A program made the position numbers and the translations under genes. Below are positions 38,265 through 48,317 of a stretch of 64,000 nt of DNA, in pieces (the stretch's first letter is position 1; the number at the start of each line of letters is the position of its first letter). The stretch is from Aralia elata (lineage: Eukaryota; Streptophyta; Magnoliopsida; Apiales; Araliaceae). The DNA lies in contig CM068380.1 in the NCBI GenBank assembly GCA_034770075.1, forward strand, positions 39,078,695 through 39,142,694, given 5' to 3'. Under the pieces are notes generated by a model. It did no database searches. It was given only the letters and a program-made list of their open reading frames with translations, and was not told the DNA's origin.

Positions 38265-39329
38265 TGTAATGTCCGGAAAATTTTAAACATTGTATCAAGT
38301 GTATTTTTTTTTTATAAATAAATTCATATAATTTTATAAATTTAATTGGATCCAGGTGGGTATTATTATTTAATTGTATAAATATGTGATCCAATAATTT
38401 TCTGTGCATTAAAGGGATCCACTGGTAGCTTAAATAAATTAGTGAGTTAACCCTAAGAATTTAATTTGCAAGAAAATTTGTAAAAGAGATTAATAAATAA
38501 TTTTATCATTATCGGAATAAATAATTCGATTGAGGAATTATTGGTAAAACAAATATGTAAATAATTAATTAATTGAATTAATTATTTAATTTAAATATTA
38601 GGACATAAGGGTGTTAATTTAATGTACCCATTTTCTTTTTTTTATTTAATCGGGCCAAATTTCTTTTTATTGTTCTGATTGGGTCAAACGAGTGGGCTGT
38701 CAAACTATATTAATTGGGCCAAATCCAATTTCCTTGTTATTGGGCCACTTTGTATTTGAAATAGCTGACCCAACTCCATTTCTTTCCATTTCGGTCGGGT
38801 TGAGTCTATCCACGGGTTGTATCCGTTTGGATAACTGGCATACACAGTTGGGGGAACGTTCATACCGTCGAAATCAAATTGGGGAAACCCCAAATCAATC
38901 AGTCAAGAGGAAGGAAATCAGCTGAGGAAGAAAAACCTAAGCCCTAGCCCTCGAGCGATCAAACCCACACCCTCAATTCAATTATACTAGTCGTCTAACC
39001 CTCACCTCAAATCAAGCAAACCCTAGCTTTTCAATCAAACGGACGGGGTGTGCGCGATTGACTGACGGGAGAGTCGCCAGGCGTGCGCCGGCGACGGTGG
39101 GAGCAACCAGCGGTCTGAGAAAGGGAAGTGGTTGACTACCGAGCGAAAACGGCAAGGACCAAGGGTCCCTAAAATCCGGCGACGTGACCGGTAAAGCCAC
39201 GTAACTCGAGGTATTGGCCGAACCCAGCTGGGTTTGATGCGAAGCAAACGACAGCCATCCCCCTTCCTACCGATGGTCTTTGAGCAACCAAATTAGGTAA
39301 TACCCAATCAAATTGGGCAAACACTGCCC

Positions 39330-39338
39330 TATAAATTG
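39330..39338 (+). promoter_or_regulatory. TATA box of the element A LTR promoter
   Basis: CTATAAATT followed by GAGACCCC, in a locally GC-richer context, about 1065 bp into the LTR. The identical box in the right LTR is at 49380-49388. Transcript start expected about 25-35 bp downstream. Confidence 0.65.
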
Positions 39339-40399
39339 AGACCCCAGCCTTGAAGAGCTGCCGATTCTCCTTGCTTGGTGAGACCCAAATCAGAGAGAAA
39401 TTTTTGGGAATTCAGAGTTTAATCAGAGAGGGGAAAACAGGGGTAATCAATTGGGGATTTCGATTTTAGCTCGCGGTGGATGTCCAACTTGATTTCGTAC
39501 TTTGGAAGGAGAAGGAAGGCTGCCATTCGATCGAGTCCAAGGTATAGCAGTAGGCTGCTATAACAGTTTCTCTTTCTTTTGTGATTTTAGGCTTAAATGT
39601 TTCTCTTCTTTGATTTCAAATTGTGACTATTGTATTGGGTTATTCGTTTTGGAATTGATAAATTTCTGCTGAATATATTGTTCTTGGTATTGTATTGAGT
39701 TGAAATCCTCCACTATATTGGAGTATTTTGTACCTCGGTATTGGGGCAATTGATTTCTCTGTATTAAATTAAATGACTCTTTGAAATTATTTGGGTTGCG
39801 TTGGGTTATCCTGGTTGAGGATTCTGATATTGGATTATGTTTGTTATTGTTTGGTTTAAACCTGGGAAATCCGTATGGTTTTGTTCTTGCTGGGTTATTG
39901 TTTTGGCTGGGAATATATGTACTGAAGGACCAAACTAAGTTCCATTAGCTAAACTGTTATGCCGGCAAAATAGCTATAAGATCAAACCTTGTTATTCCTT
40001 TGATGTGTTAATTGCAGCGTGTATTGTGAGTCCCAAACGTAGGTGTTGAGGGTGTTAGTGTGCTTTGAAACAGGAAGGCAAAACTCTGCAAAAATTTTAT
40101 GTTGGGTAACTGGGAATCAAACCCAGCTTTGGGTAGGGATTTGTTGGGCCAAATGGGTAACAACAAGATTGATGGTTATTTATTTATTTTCAATAAATAA
40201 TAAGAGGAATAATAAGCATTAAATTATTAATAGCAAATAATAACAAGGGTCAATGGGATAATTATTCATTATCTACCATTTAATAATTAATAAGATAGTA
40301 AGTCCTTAAATTATTATTTAGTTAACATTAAATAATAGTAAAGTTAACGAGATAATTATTATTTACCAATGAATAAAATTTGTAAAATAACTATTTATT

Positions 40400-40690
40400 A
40401 TCCATAAATAATAAATAAAGATAATAAATATTTAATTATTATTTAATAATAATAATAATTAAATATGAATAAAGTTAATAGAATAATTATTTATTATTTG
40501 TTAATAAATAATAAATAAAGATAATAAATATTTAATTATTATTTAATAATAATAATTAAATATGGATAAAGTTAATAAAATAATTATTTATTATTTTTCC
40601 AATAAATAATAAATAACGATAATAAATATTTAATTATTATTTAATATTTAATGATAATTAAGTAGTAATAAAGTTATTAAATAAGAAGGG
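40400..40690. repeat. AT-rich tandem repeat in element A LTR (about 100-bp unit, three copies)
   Basis: ATAAATAAAGATAATAAATA recurs at 40411, 40511 and (with one change) 40609, with similar sequence between. The same array is at about 50450-50742 in the right LTR. It lies in the R/U5 part, so it would be transcribed. Confidence 0.85.
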
Positions 40691-42263
40691 AATTAATTAC
40701 TTAATCATTAATGAAATAATGATTAAGTATAAGATTTATAAGTTAATTATTTAGCCTTGACCCTTAATAAATAGTGATTATAAACACTTAATGATTAGTT
40801 AAATATATTAAGTGTGTCAAGTATTAAATCAATGTTGAATAAGAGACAAGGTTAATGATTACTAACTTACCCCCAAGGTAAATAGTGATTAAGAGTGGAT
40901 CAACTAAATAATTGATCAACGGTTTTCTGTTATCTTTAAACCAAAATAAATTTATTAAACCATACCTAGATACAAATAAAGGTAATAATTGGAGTATTCA
41001 AATGATAAGTGACCCTGATTAATTATTATCTGTTTAAATAATAACTAGAGGCCATTAAATTTTGTTAGCTGATGGCTAGGTAGTAATTAAATTCGGTGAA
41101 TTGTTTATCTGCTAAATGAATAGCATAAGTGGGTATAATTACGCAACGCTAATGGATAAACCAACTCTACCAACTGATAGGTTATCCAAGGTCAAGTAAT
41201 TAAAGCTAAGATTTAAATTGTAGCTGAGCGAACAGGCAAGTTCCTAACCCTAAACTTCTTACATTATTGCAAGTTCTTCCTTACTCAACTTTTTACCTTG
41301 AGCAATACTTCTAAAACTTTATGCAGTATTTTAATTCATGCAAAAGGTATATATTATTTCAAGGATTCTTTGAGCTTGAATTTTATCTCCAAGCATGCTT
41401 TAAGTGGTCTAATTACTTTCAGAATTATTCCACCTCTGTATATTTATTGACATTCGTGCATTTGAATTCGTATATTTAAATTCAGAAATCTATAAACCAT
41501 TCATGGTTAAGTCTGAACCCTTGTTCGGTCAGACAATTTTGTGAAAATTTATAAAAGCTATCCGAACCAATCAATGGTAAGGATTCTTAGATTGTATGAA
41601 CACCCCTTTATTTATAGGGGAGTACCCCACGTACCGTATATAAGGTACAAATAGCAGAATTAAGTGTTATGCATATACATCGGGTACGCGAGGCTGATCC
41701 CCTCAAGTACGTTATTCTGTAGCCAGTAACCAGAGGGTCAACCAGCTATTGACTCCTCTGGAAGTTATCGTTCAAAGTCTATTTGACTATCAATTGTTCT
41801 AAAAGCATTTAATGTTCTTGCTTCTGATTATTCTATTGTTGAAATCCCTTTAATATCCCTTCATCATGATATATCTTTATTGTTGCACTTTAAACTTGCT
41901 GGGCAAACTCGTTGCTCATCCTTGCTATATCATGATTTCATTGCAGCTAAACCCGAGACGTCAGGGAAGAACAAAGGGAAAGAAAAGATGAAATGATAGA
42001 ATTTCTCGTAGCAGACTTTAGATTTATGTGTTAGTTAATTGCTGTTAATGTAATTTAAACCTTGATAGCTATTTAGGGTATGTATTGTGTAAATGTTTAA
42101 GGTTAATCGTGTTCTGGGACTAGTAACACATTGTAATGAACAACGTATGTTTATTATATTCCGCACTTTTAGATACCATATGTTGTTAAAGGTGAATGTT
42201 TGTATTGGATCGTGATGACCAGGTCCGGGTATTTGGAGACCCGAATTTGGGGGCGTCACAGGT

Positions 42264-42275
42264 TGGTATCAGAGC
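42264..42275 (+). promoter_or_regulatory. Primer binding site of element A
   Basis: TGGTATCAGAGC, three bases after the LTR end: exact match to the initiator tRNA-Met PBS of chromoviruses. Confidence 0.95.
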
Positions 42276-42492
42276 TGTAGGTTATAAACTTTAGGATCGT
42301 GAAACCTAGGATATAACCTTCATAGTAAACTCGTATCGAGTGTTAGGAGATAAATCGAGGAGATTTATCATATGTGGTTTTGATGAATTGGGGAATTCAT
42401 CGAGTCGAGTAGTACCCAATGAAATATAACTTCATTTCTTCAATGAATATATTTTATTGTTGTACTAATGTTAGTTTTTGTGTGTTTGTAGG

Positions 42493-43323
42493 ATGGCTGC
42501 CGTGGGGGAGACTAGTGGAGCCCGTGAGGAGGAGGAGACATATACAGATATACCAGTAGTTTCGGAGCAGCTGGTGGGCTATGCTCCTATTGCCCCGGGA
42601 TTGCTACAGGAGGAGTCCGAGCCGGAGGAGGACTACCATAGAGAGCTACCAGAGCCAGTGGTAGGTAGGGTGATGAGGTCCGGTAGCGAGGACCCTGATG
42701 CTGAGGAGGAGGATCCCGAGGCCGAGGGAGAGGAGCCACCTGCTGCTGTTGATGGCATGGGGTCCACTGCTGATGATATCATCGAGGGGTTGACGGACAG
42801 AAATGAGGAGCTGGAGGCTCGGATTGCTCATTTGGAGGAGCAAAACCAGACCCATCAGTATATGGAGGACCAGTACAGAGACCTGGCCTACCAGCTCGAG
42901 CATGATTTAGGGGTGGCCAAGGTTCAGCTGCAGGGCTACGAGTCCTCAGCACAGCAGGTCGGACCACTGCTACATCAGCTAGTGGCCCGAAACGCTGAGT
43001 TGAGGGAGAGACTGGAGCAGCGGGATCTGCAGATCGCCCACCTGAGGGCGAAACAGGAGGCCATGAGGTTTGAGGCCGGACTGGAGGTGGCTGCGAGGAT
43101 GCACGTCAGGGAGGCCTGGGCCAGGGAGGCCAGGAGGGTTGATCAGCTGGAGGACCAGCTAGAGGCCAGGGCAGTGAGGATAGAGACCCTGGGGCATGCC
43201 TTGGATGCAGCCTACCGTAGACCCCGGACTGAGATAGGAGAGTCCAGCCGCTCGGTTCGCCGCAGGATCGGGGACGGAGCAGTCTCTTCTGGCCAGCAGG
43301 CTCGGATCCGTCATGATGTATAG
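42493..43323 (+). CDS. Acidic/coiled-coil protein encoded between PBS and gag (element A)
   Basis: Intact ORF of 276 codons starting MAAVGETSGAREEEE. Residues about 1-90 are strongly acidic (EEESEPEED, DPDAEEEDPEAEGEEPP). Residues about 95-260 are rich in E, L, R, A and Q with heptad-like spacing (LTDRNEELEARIAHLEEQNQ; LVARNAELRERLEQRDLQIA; RVDQLEDQLEARAVRIETL), which predicts a long coiled coil. The tail is basic (RRPRTEIGESSRSVRRRIGD). There is no zinc knuckle, protease or RT motif, signal peptide or membrane segment. The ORF is much more GC-rich than the flanking LTR. Element B carries a homologue at the same place. It starts one base after a splice-acceptor-like TTTTTGTGTGTTTGTAG. It could be a gag partner, a scaffold or a nuclear factor; the role is unknown. 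Confidence 0.75.
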   Translation: MAAVGETSGAREEEETYTDIPVVSEQLVGYAPIAPGLLQEESEPEEDYHRELPEPVVGRVMRSGSEDPDAEEEDPEAEGEEPPAAVDGMGSTADDIIEGLTDRNEELEARIAHLEEQNQTHQYMEDQYRDLAYQLEHDLGVAKVQLQGYESSAQQVGPLLHQLVARNAELRERLEQRDLQIAHLRAKQEAMRFEAGLEVAARMHVREAWAREARRVDQLEDQLEARAVRIETLGHALDAAYRRPRTEIGESSRSVRRRIGDGAVSSGQQARIRHDV

Positions 43324-43722
43324 TGACAGGATAGGATGGTTGTTTAGTTGTTAGTACAGTCAGTCCCACTTTTGTTTATGTTAGGGACATATTCATGTTT
43401 GTTTGTGAAACTTTATGTTTGTTGTTATGATTGGGGTAGCAGTTAAACCCCAACTTTTGTGGTCTTGAGGGAGGAAAGGTTAGGATTCCCCACTTTTGTC
43501 TAAGGGGATGATTTGTTGATAGGACAGATAGTGGCGCATTTATAGAAGTATGCCACAGGTTTAGTCATTGTAACAAAACGGTGGTATATGAATATAAATG
43601 CAGATGTTTCGCTTAAATCAAATGTGTTGATAAATATTTTACCTTTAATTGTCTATTTTAATAACATATGTTGTAAAATGTGAATCTATAGGTAAAAGTT
43701 ATCAGTTTCCTTATTCTAAATC
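43324..43722 (+). other. Spacer between the upstream ORF and gag in element A
   Basis: About 400 bp without an ORF. It ends with acceptor-like CTATAG (43686-43691) and GTTATCAG (about 43698-43705) shortly before the gag ATG at 43723. Its T-rich, stop-rich composition would fit an intron or a re-initiation spacer. Confidence 0.5.
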
Positions 43723-46700
43723 ATGCCAAGGGGAAGGCCACATAACCGACAAGTCGAAGAGTCAGAAAGTGAGGTTGGAGACCAAACCAACCCAATGAGA
43801 ATGTTCGCGGAAATGCTGGCCGAGGCTATGCAATCCAGACCACCACCTGAGAGAACCCAAGCTGCAGCTGAGCCAACGCATCATCTGGCAAACTTTAAAG
43901 ATTTCAAATTGGTCGGACCACCTGAGTTCAAGGGAACTCTTAACCCAATCGAGGCGCAGACCTGGATAGAAGAGATAGAGAAGGTCTTTGAAGTAGCAAG
44001 GGTGGCAGAGGAATAGAAAACAAGTTTTGCCACTTTCATGCTAAAAGGAGAAGCCAACTATTGGTGGAAGGCCAACAGAGGCCGAGTTGAAGAAGGCACT
44101 GTCGCTTGGGATCGTTTTAAGGAAATGTTCTTGGAAAATTACTTTCCAGAGAGCATGAAGCAGGAGATGGAGATCAAGTTCCTGGAACTAAATCAAGGGA
44201 ACATGTCTGTGGCTGAGTACGCAGCTAAGTTTAATGAGTTGGCACGGTTTGCAGCTCACCAAGTCAGCACCGAGGAAAGGAAAGCTCGCAGGTTTGAGCA
44301 GGGGTTGAAGCCATGGTTATACCGTTCTGTGGCGGTATTAAAAATCAGAACATTCGCAGAATTAATGGAGAGGGCAATCATTGCAGAGGGTGGCAGTGAG
44401 GCCCTGGCCAAATACAACCAAGAAAAGAAGAAAGGACATGAGGGCCCGAAGGCAGGGAGCAGCGGGGGCAGCAACCCCAATAAGCGCAAATGGAGTGAGA
44501 GCCAATCCTTCGGGAGCAATAAACCTGGAGGAAACCAGTCTGGAGGGGAGGTAAAGAAACCGGGCAGGTGCAATAATTGCGGCAAGAATCACACCGGGGA
44601 ATGTATGAAGGGAAAGAGTGTGTGTTACCGTTGCGGACAGCCGGGGCACATGGCACCCCAATGTCAGAATAAGCCAAAAGGAGGATGTTTTTCATGTGGA
44701 GCACCCGACCACCAAATCAAGGATTGCCCGAAGAGGAAGGGCGACGCAGGGAGTGGCAACCGAAACAACAACAGTGGAAACAGTAACCGGTTGAACTACG
44801 GGCCACCATCCAGTCAAGCCAACAGGCCAACAGCCCGCACGTTCAACATGACGGTGCAGGATGCCATGGAATCCAAGGACGTGGTGTCAGGTATCATCCC
44901 AATCAATGATATAAATGCATATGTGCTATTTGATTCGGGTGCTACTTGTTCTTTTGTTTCTGAAGAATTTGCTAGTCAGTTAAATGTACCTTGTGAAAAG
45001 TTAGAACACCCTATGAACGTAGAAGTAGCAAACAAAGAAATTGTCCCCGTAGAATACATTCATAGGAATTGTTGTGCTGAGTTGCGAGGATTTAAGCTCA
45101 ACGTGGATTTGATACCCATTCGGCTGGGAGAGTTTGATGTAATCCTGGGAATGGATTGGTTATCAACCCACGGAGCAGTTATTGATTGTAAGGAAAAGTG
45201 TGTACACCTGAAGACTCCTAATAAGTCGAAGGTAGTATTTTACGGTAGTAAGTCACCAAGACAATCTTGCTGTCTTACTATGATGCAAACAAGGAGATTA
45301 CTCAAGAAAGGTTGCATATGTTATTTGGCCCATGTGGTTGATACCCGTCAAGTAAGGGATGAGTTGAGTCAAATACCAGTCGTGAAAGATTTCACCGATG
45401 TCTTTCCCGATGAACTTCCGGGACTGCCGCCGGACAGGGAAATCGAGTTCGTTATCGATTTGGCACCGGGAACCGCACCAATATCAAAGCCGCCGTATCG
45501 GATGGCACCTGTAGAAATGAAAGAGTTGATGGTGCAATTGCAAGAGCTGTTAGATAAAGGTTATATCAGACCGAGCGTGTCCCCGTGGGGAGCGCCAGTT
45601 CTGTTTGTAAATAAGAAAGACGGTTCAATGAGGCTTTGTATCGACTACCGAGAGTTGAACAAAGTTACAATTAAGAATAGGTATCCGCTTCCTAGAATTG
45701 ACGATCTGTTTGATCAGCTCAAGGGAGCGAAGTACTTTTCAAAGATCGACTTAAGAACAGGCTACCATCAGCTGAAGGTGAGGCAGGAAGATATCCCGAA
45801 GACTGCATTCAGGACTCGTTATGGGCACTACGAGTTCCTGGTAATGTCATTTGGATTGACGAACGCACCAGCAGCATTTATGGATATGATGAACAGAGTG
45901 TTCAAGCAGTACTTGGATAAATTCGTAGTTGTATTCATCGATGACATCTTGGTGTATTCAAAAACAGAGGAGGAGCATGCTGAACACTTAGGGATTGTAT
46001 TAGAAGCTCTCAGGAGGGAGAAATTGTATGCAAAGTTTTCTAAGTGTGAGTTTTGGTTGCAGAGGGTACAGTTTCTGGGTCATGTCATAGACAGGAATGG
46101 TGTTTCGGTGGACCCAGCAAAAGTAGAAGCAGTTATCAACTGGGAACAGCCGAAGACGCCGACAGAGATCCGGAGTTTCTTGGGATTAGCGGGATACTAT
46201 CGGAGATTCATCCAGGATTTTTCAAAGATAGCATCGCCGTTGACCAATCTCACCAGGAAAACAGTCAAGTTTGTTTGGTCGGAGAAGTGTGAGGAGAGTT
46301 TCATGGAGTTGAAGAAGAGACTCAGCCAAGCACCAGTGTTGACCTTACCAGACAACACTGGGGGTTTCGTAGTGTATAGCGATGCATCGCACAAGGGTCT
46401 TGGCTGTGTACTGATGCAACACGGCAAGGTCGTGGCGTACGCATCACGTCAGCTGAAGGATTATGAGAAGGGTTATCCAACTCATGACTTGGAGTTAGCA
46501 GCGGTAGTTTTTGCCTTGAAGATTTGGAGGCACTACCTATACGGGGAGAAGTGTGAGATATATACAGATCACAAAAGTCTGAAATATATCTTCACTCAAA
46601 AGGAGCTGAACATGAGGCAACGCCGATGGTTAGAATTGATCAAGGACTACGACTGTGAAATTCTGTACCATCCGGGCAAAGCAAATGTAGTGGCTGATGC

Positions 46701-48270
46701 CTTAAGTAGGAAAGGCAAGGTGAAGCTGATGCAGCTGACAGTCTAGGAGGAGTTGATACGGGACTTTGAACGTCTGGAGCTGGAAGTTAGGTATCCAATG
46801 GAGGTGGACGAAAAGGTGTTCGCCGTGACGGTAGGTCCAACTCTACTGGATAAGATACAGGAGGCTCAAGAATTTGACGAGGAATGCATTGACATTAAGA
46901 AACAGTTATCGGAGGGAAAAGCCTCAAAGTATAAGGTTGACAGCACAGGATTGTTGAGATTCGAGGGAAGGATCTGGATACCCTATGTACCAGACTTAAG
47001 GGAAGAAATTTTACAGGAGGCCCATAGTACGAGATTTTTGGTACATTCGGGTTGCACCAAGATGTATGAAGATCTTCGTCAACATTATTGGTGGCCGCAT
47101 TTGAAAGGGGAAGTTGCAGAGTTCGTTAGCCGGTGTTTAACCTGTCAACGGATCAAGGCTGAGCACCAACGGCCGAGCGGATTGTTGCAACCCTTAGAGA
47201 TTCCCGAATGGAAGTGGGAGCACATCACAATGGATTTTGTGGTGGGACTTCCAACAACGCAAAAGGGTCTAGACGCCATATGGGTGATCGTGGATCGGTT
47301 GACCAAGTCTGCCCACTTTCTACCAATCAAGATCAGGTACAAATTAGAACAGTTGGCGAAACTTAATGTGAAGGAAATAGTATCACGACATGGAGTGTCG
47401 GTATCTATTGTGTCTGATAGGGATCCGCGCTTCACGTCAAATTTTTGGAGAAGCCTACAGGAGAGACTAGGAACACAGTTAAGAATGAGTACGGCATATC
47501 ATCCCCAGACTGATGGTCAAAGTGAGCGGACAATTCAGACCCTGGAAGACATGCTTCGAGCAGTCGTGATGGATTTAAGTGGTAGCTGGGACGATCACTT
47601 ACCACTAGTAGAGTTCGCTTACAACAACAGTTATCATGCTAGCATTGGTATGCCACCGTACGAAGCGCTATATGGAAGGAAGTGTCGAACGCCGTTGTGT
47701 TGGGATGAAGTGGGTGAACGGAGATTGTTGGGACCAGAGTTGGTACAACAAACCGTAGAAATCATTAAAGTAATAAGACAACGGTTAGTAGCAGCCCAGG
47801 ATCGCCAAAAGAAGTACGCCGACTTACATCGCCAGAAACGAGACTTTGAAGTTGGAAGTTTTGTGTTTCTTAAGGTATCTCCCTGGAAAGGAAAGATTCG
47901 TTTTGGGAAGAAGGGTAAATTGAGCCCTAGATTCATAGGACCGTTCGAAATTTTGAGGCGGATCGGCGAAGTGGCGTACGAGGTAGCATTACCTCCTGAG
48001 CTTGAACACATTCACAACGTGTTTCATGTATCAGTGTTGCGTCCGTATAAGCCAGATTACAAACATGTTATCTCCTATGAACCAATTCAAGTCGAAAGGG
48101 ATTTATCGTACGAGGAGATTCCTGTTCAAATAATGGATAAGAAAGAGCAGAAGCTGAGGAATAAAATCATTCACTCGGTAAAAGTTCTCTGGAGAAATCA
48201 CGCGGTGGAAGAAGCCACGTGGGAGCTCGAAGAGAAGATGAGAGCAAGTTACCCTCAGTTATTCGAGTAA
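43723..48270 (+). pseudogene. Del/Tekay gag-pol polyprotein with chromodomain (element A, two TAG codons)
   Basis: One continuous frame from ATG 43723 (MPRGRPHNRQ) to TAA at 48268-48270, broken only by TAG at 44014 and TAG at 46744; element B has Gln (EEQKTGF) or Ala-Gln at these sites. Domains: capsid (44040-44420); zinc knuckles CYRCGQPGHMAPQC and CFSCGAPDHQIKDC (44624-44730), preceded by a variant CNNCGKNHTGEC; protease DSGA at 44932; RT with DYRELNKV and FIDD at 45934-45945; RNase H (SDASHKGLG at 46378, TDHKSLKYI); integrase zinc region (HSTRFLVHSGC ... CLTCQ), catalytic core D (MDFVVGLP), D (VSDRDPRF), E (GQSERTIQTLED) at about 47230-47555; C-terminal chromodomain (VKVLWRNHAVEEATWELEEK) at about 48180-48260. 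Gag and pol share a frame, so no gag-pol frameshift is needed. Confidence 0.93.
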
Positions 48271-48302
48271 CCTTAGATTGAACTTCCGAGGACGGAATTT
48301 TT

Positions 48303-48317
48303 ATAAGGGGGAGAGGA
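48303..48317 (+). promoter_or_regulatory. Polypurine tract of element A
   Basis: ATAAGGGGGAGAGGA directly before the 3' LTR start TGTAATGTCC. Confidence 0.88.

Larger units (their letters stand above)
38265..42260 (+). repeat. Element A 5' LTR (4.0 kb)
   Basis: TATA box CTATAAATTGAG at 39330 implies a U3 of about 1.1 kb and a very long R/U5 of about 2.9 kb. Downstream are a donor-like CCAAG|GTATAG at 39542 and an AT-rich array of about 100-bp units (about 40400-40690). Differences from the right LTR that I can see are at 38983, 38988, 39148, 39202, 41233, 41359, 41592 and 41903, plus two T-run lengths. Short ORFs (for example 38692-38925) recur unchanged in the other LTR simply because the LTRs are copies. 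Confidence 0.95.

Noticed and set aside
38692..39250. ORFs of 60-77 codons repeated at 48743-49298
   Set aside because: They recur only because both LTRs of element A are copies; they overlap each other on opposite strands and show no domain.
44014..44016. Programmed readthrough of TAG as in some retroviral gag-pol
   Set aside because: The TAG lies inside gag (after about 97 codons), not at the gag-pol border, and the older element B has Gln there; mutation is simpler.
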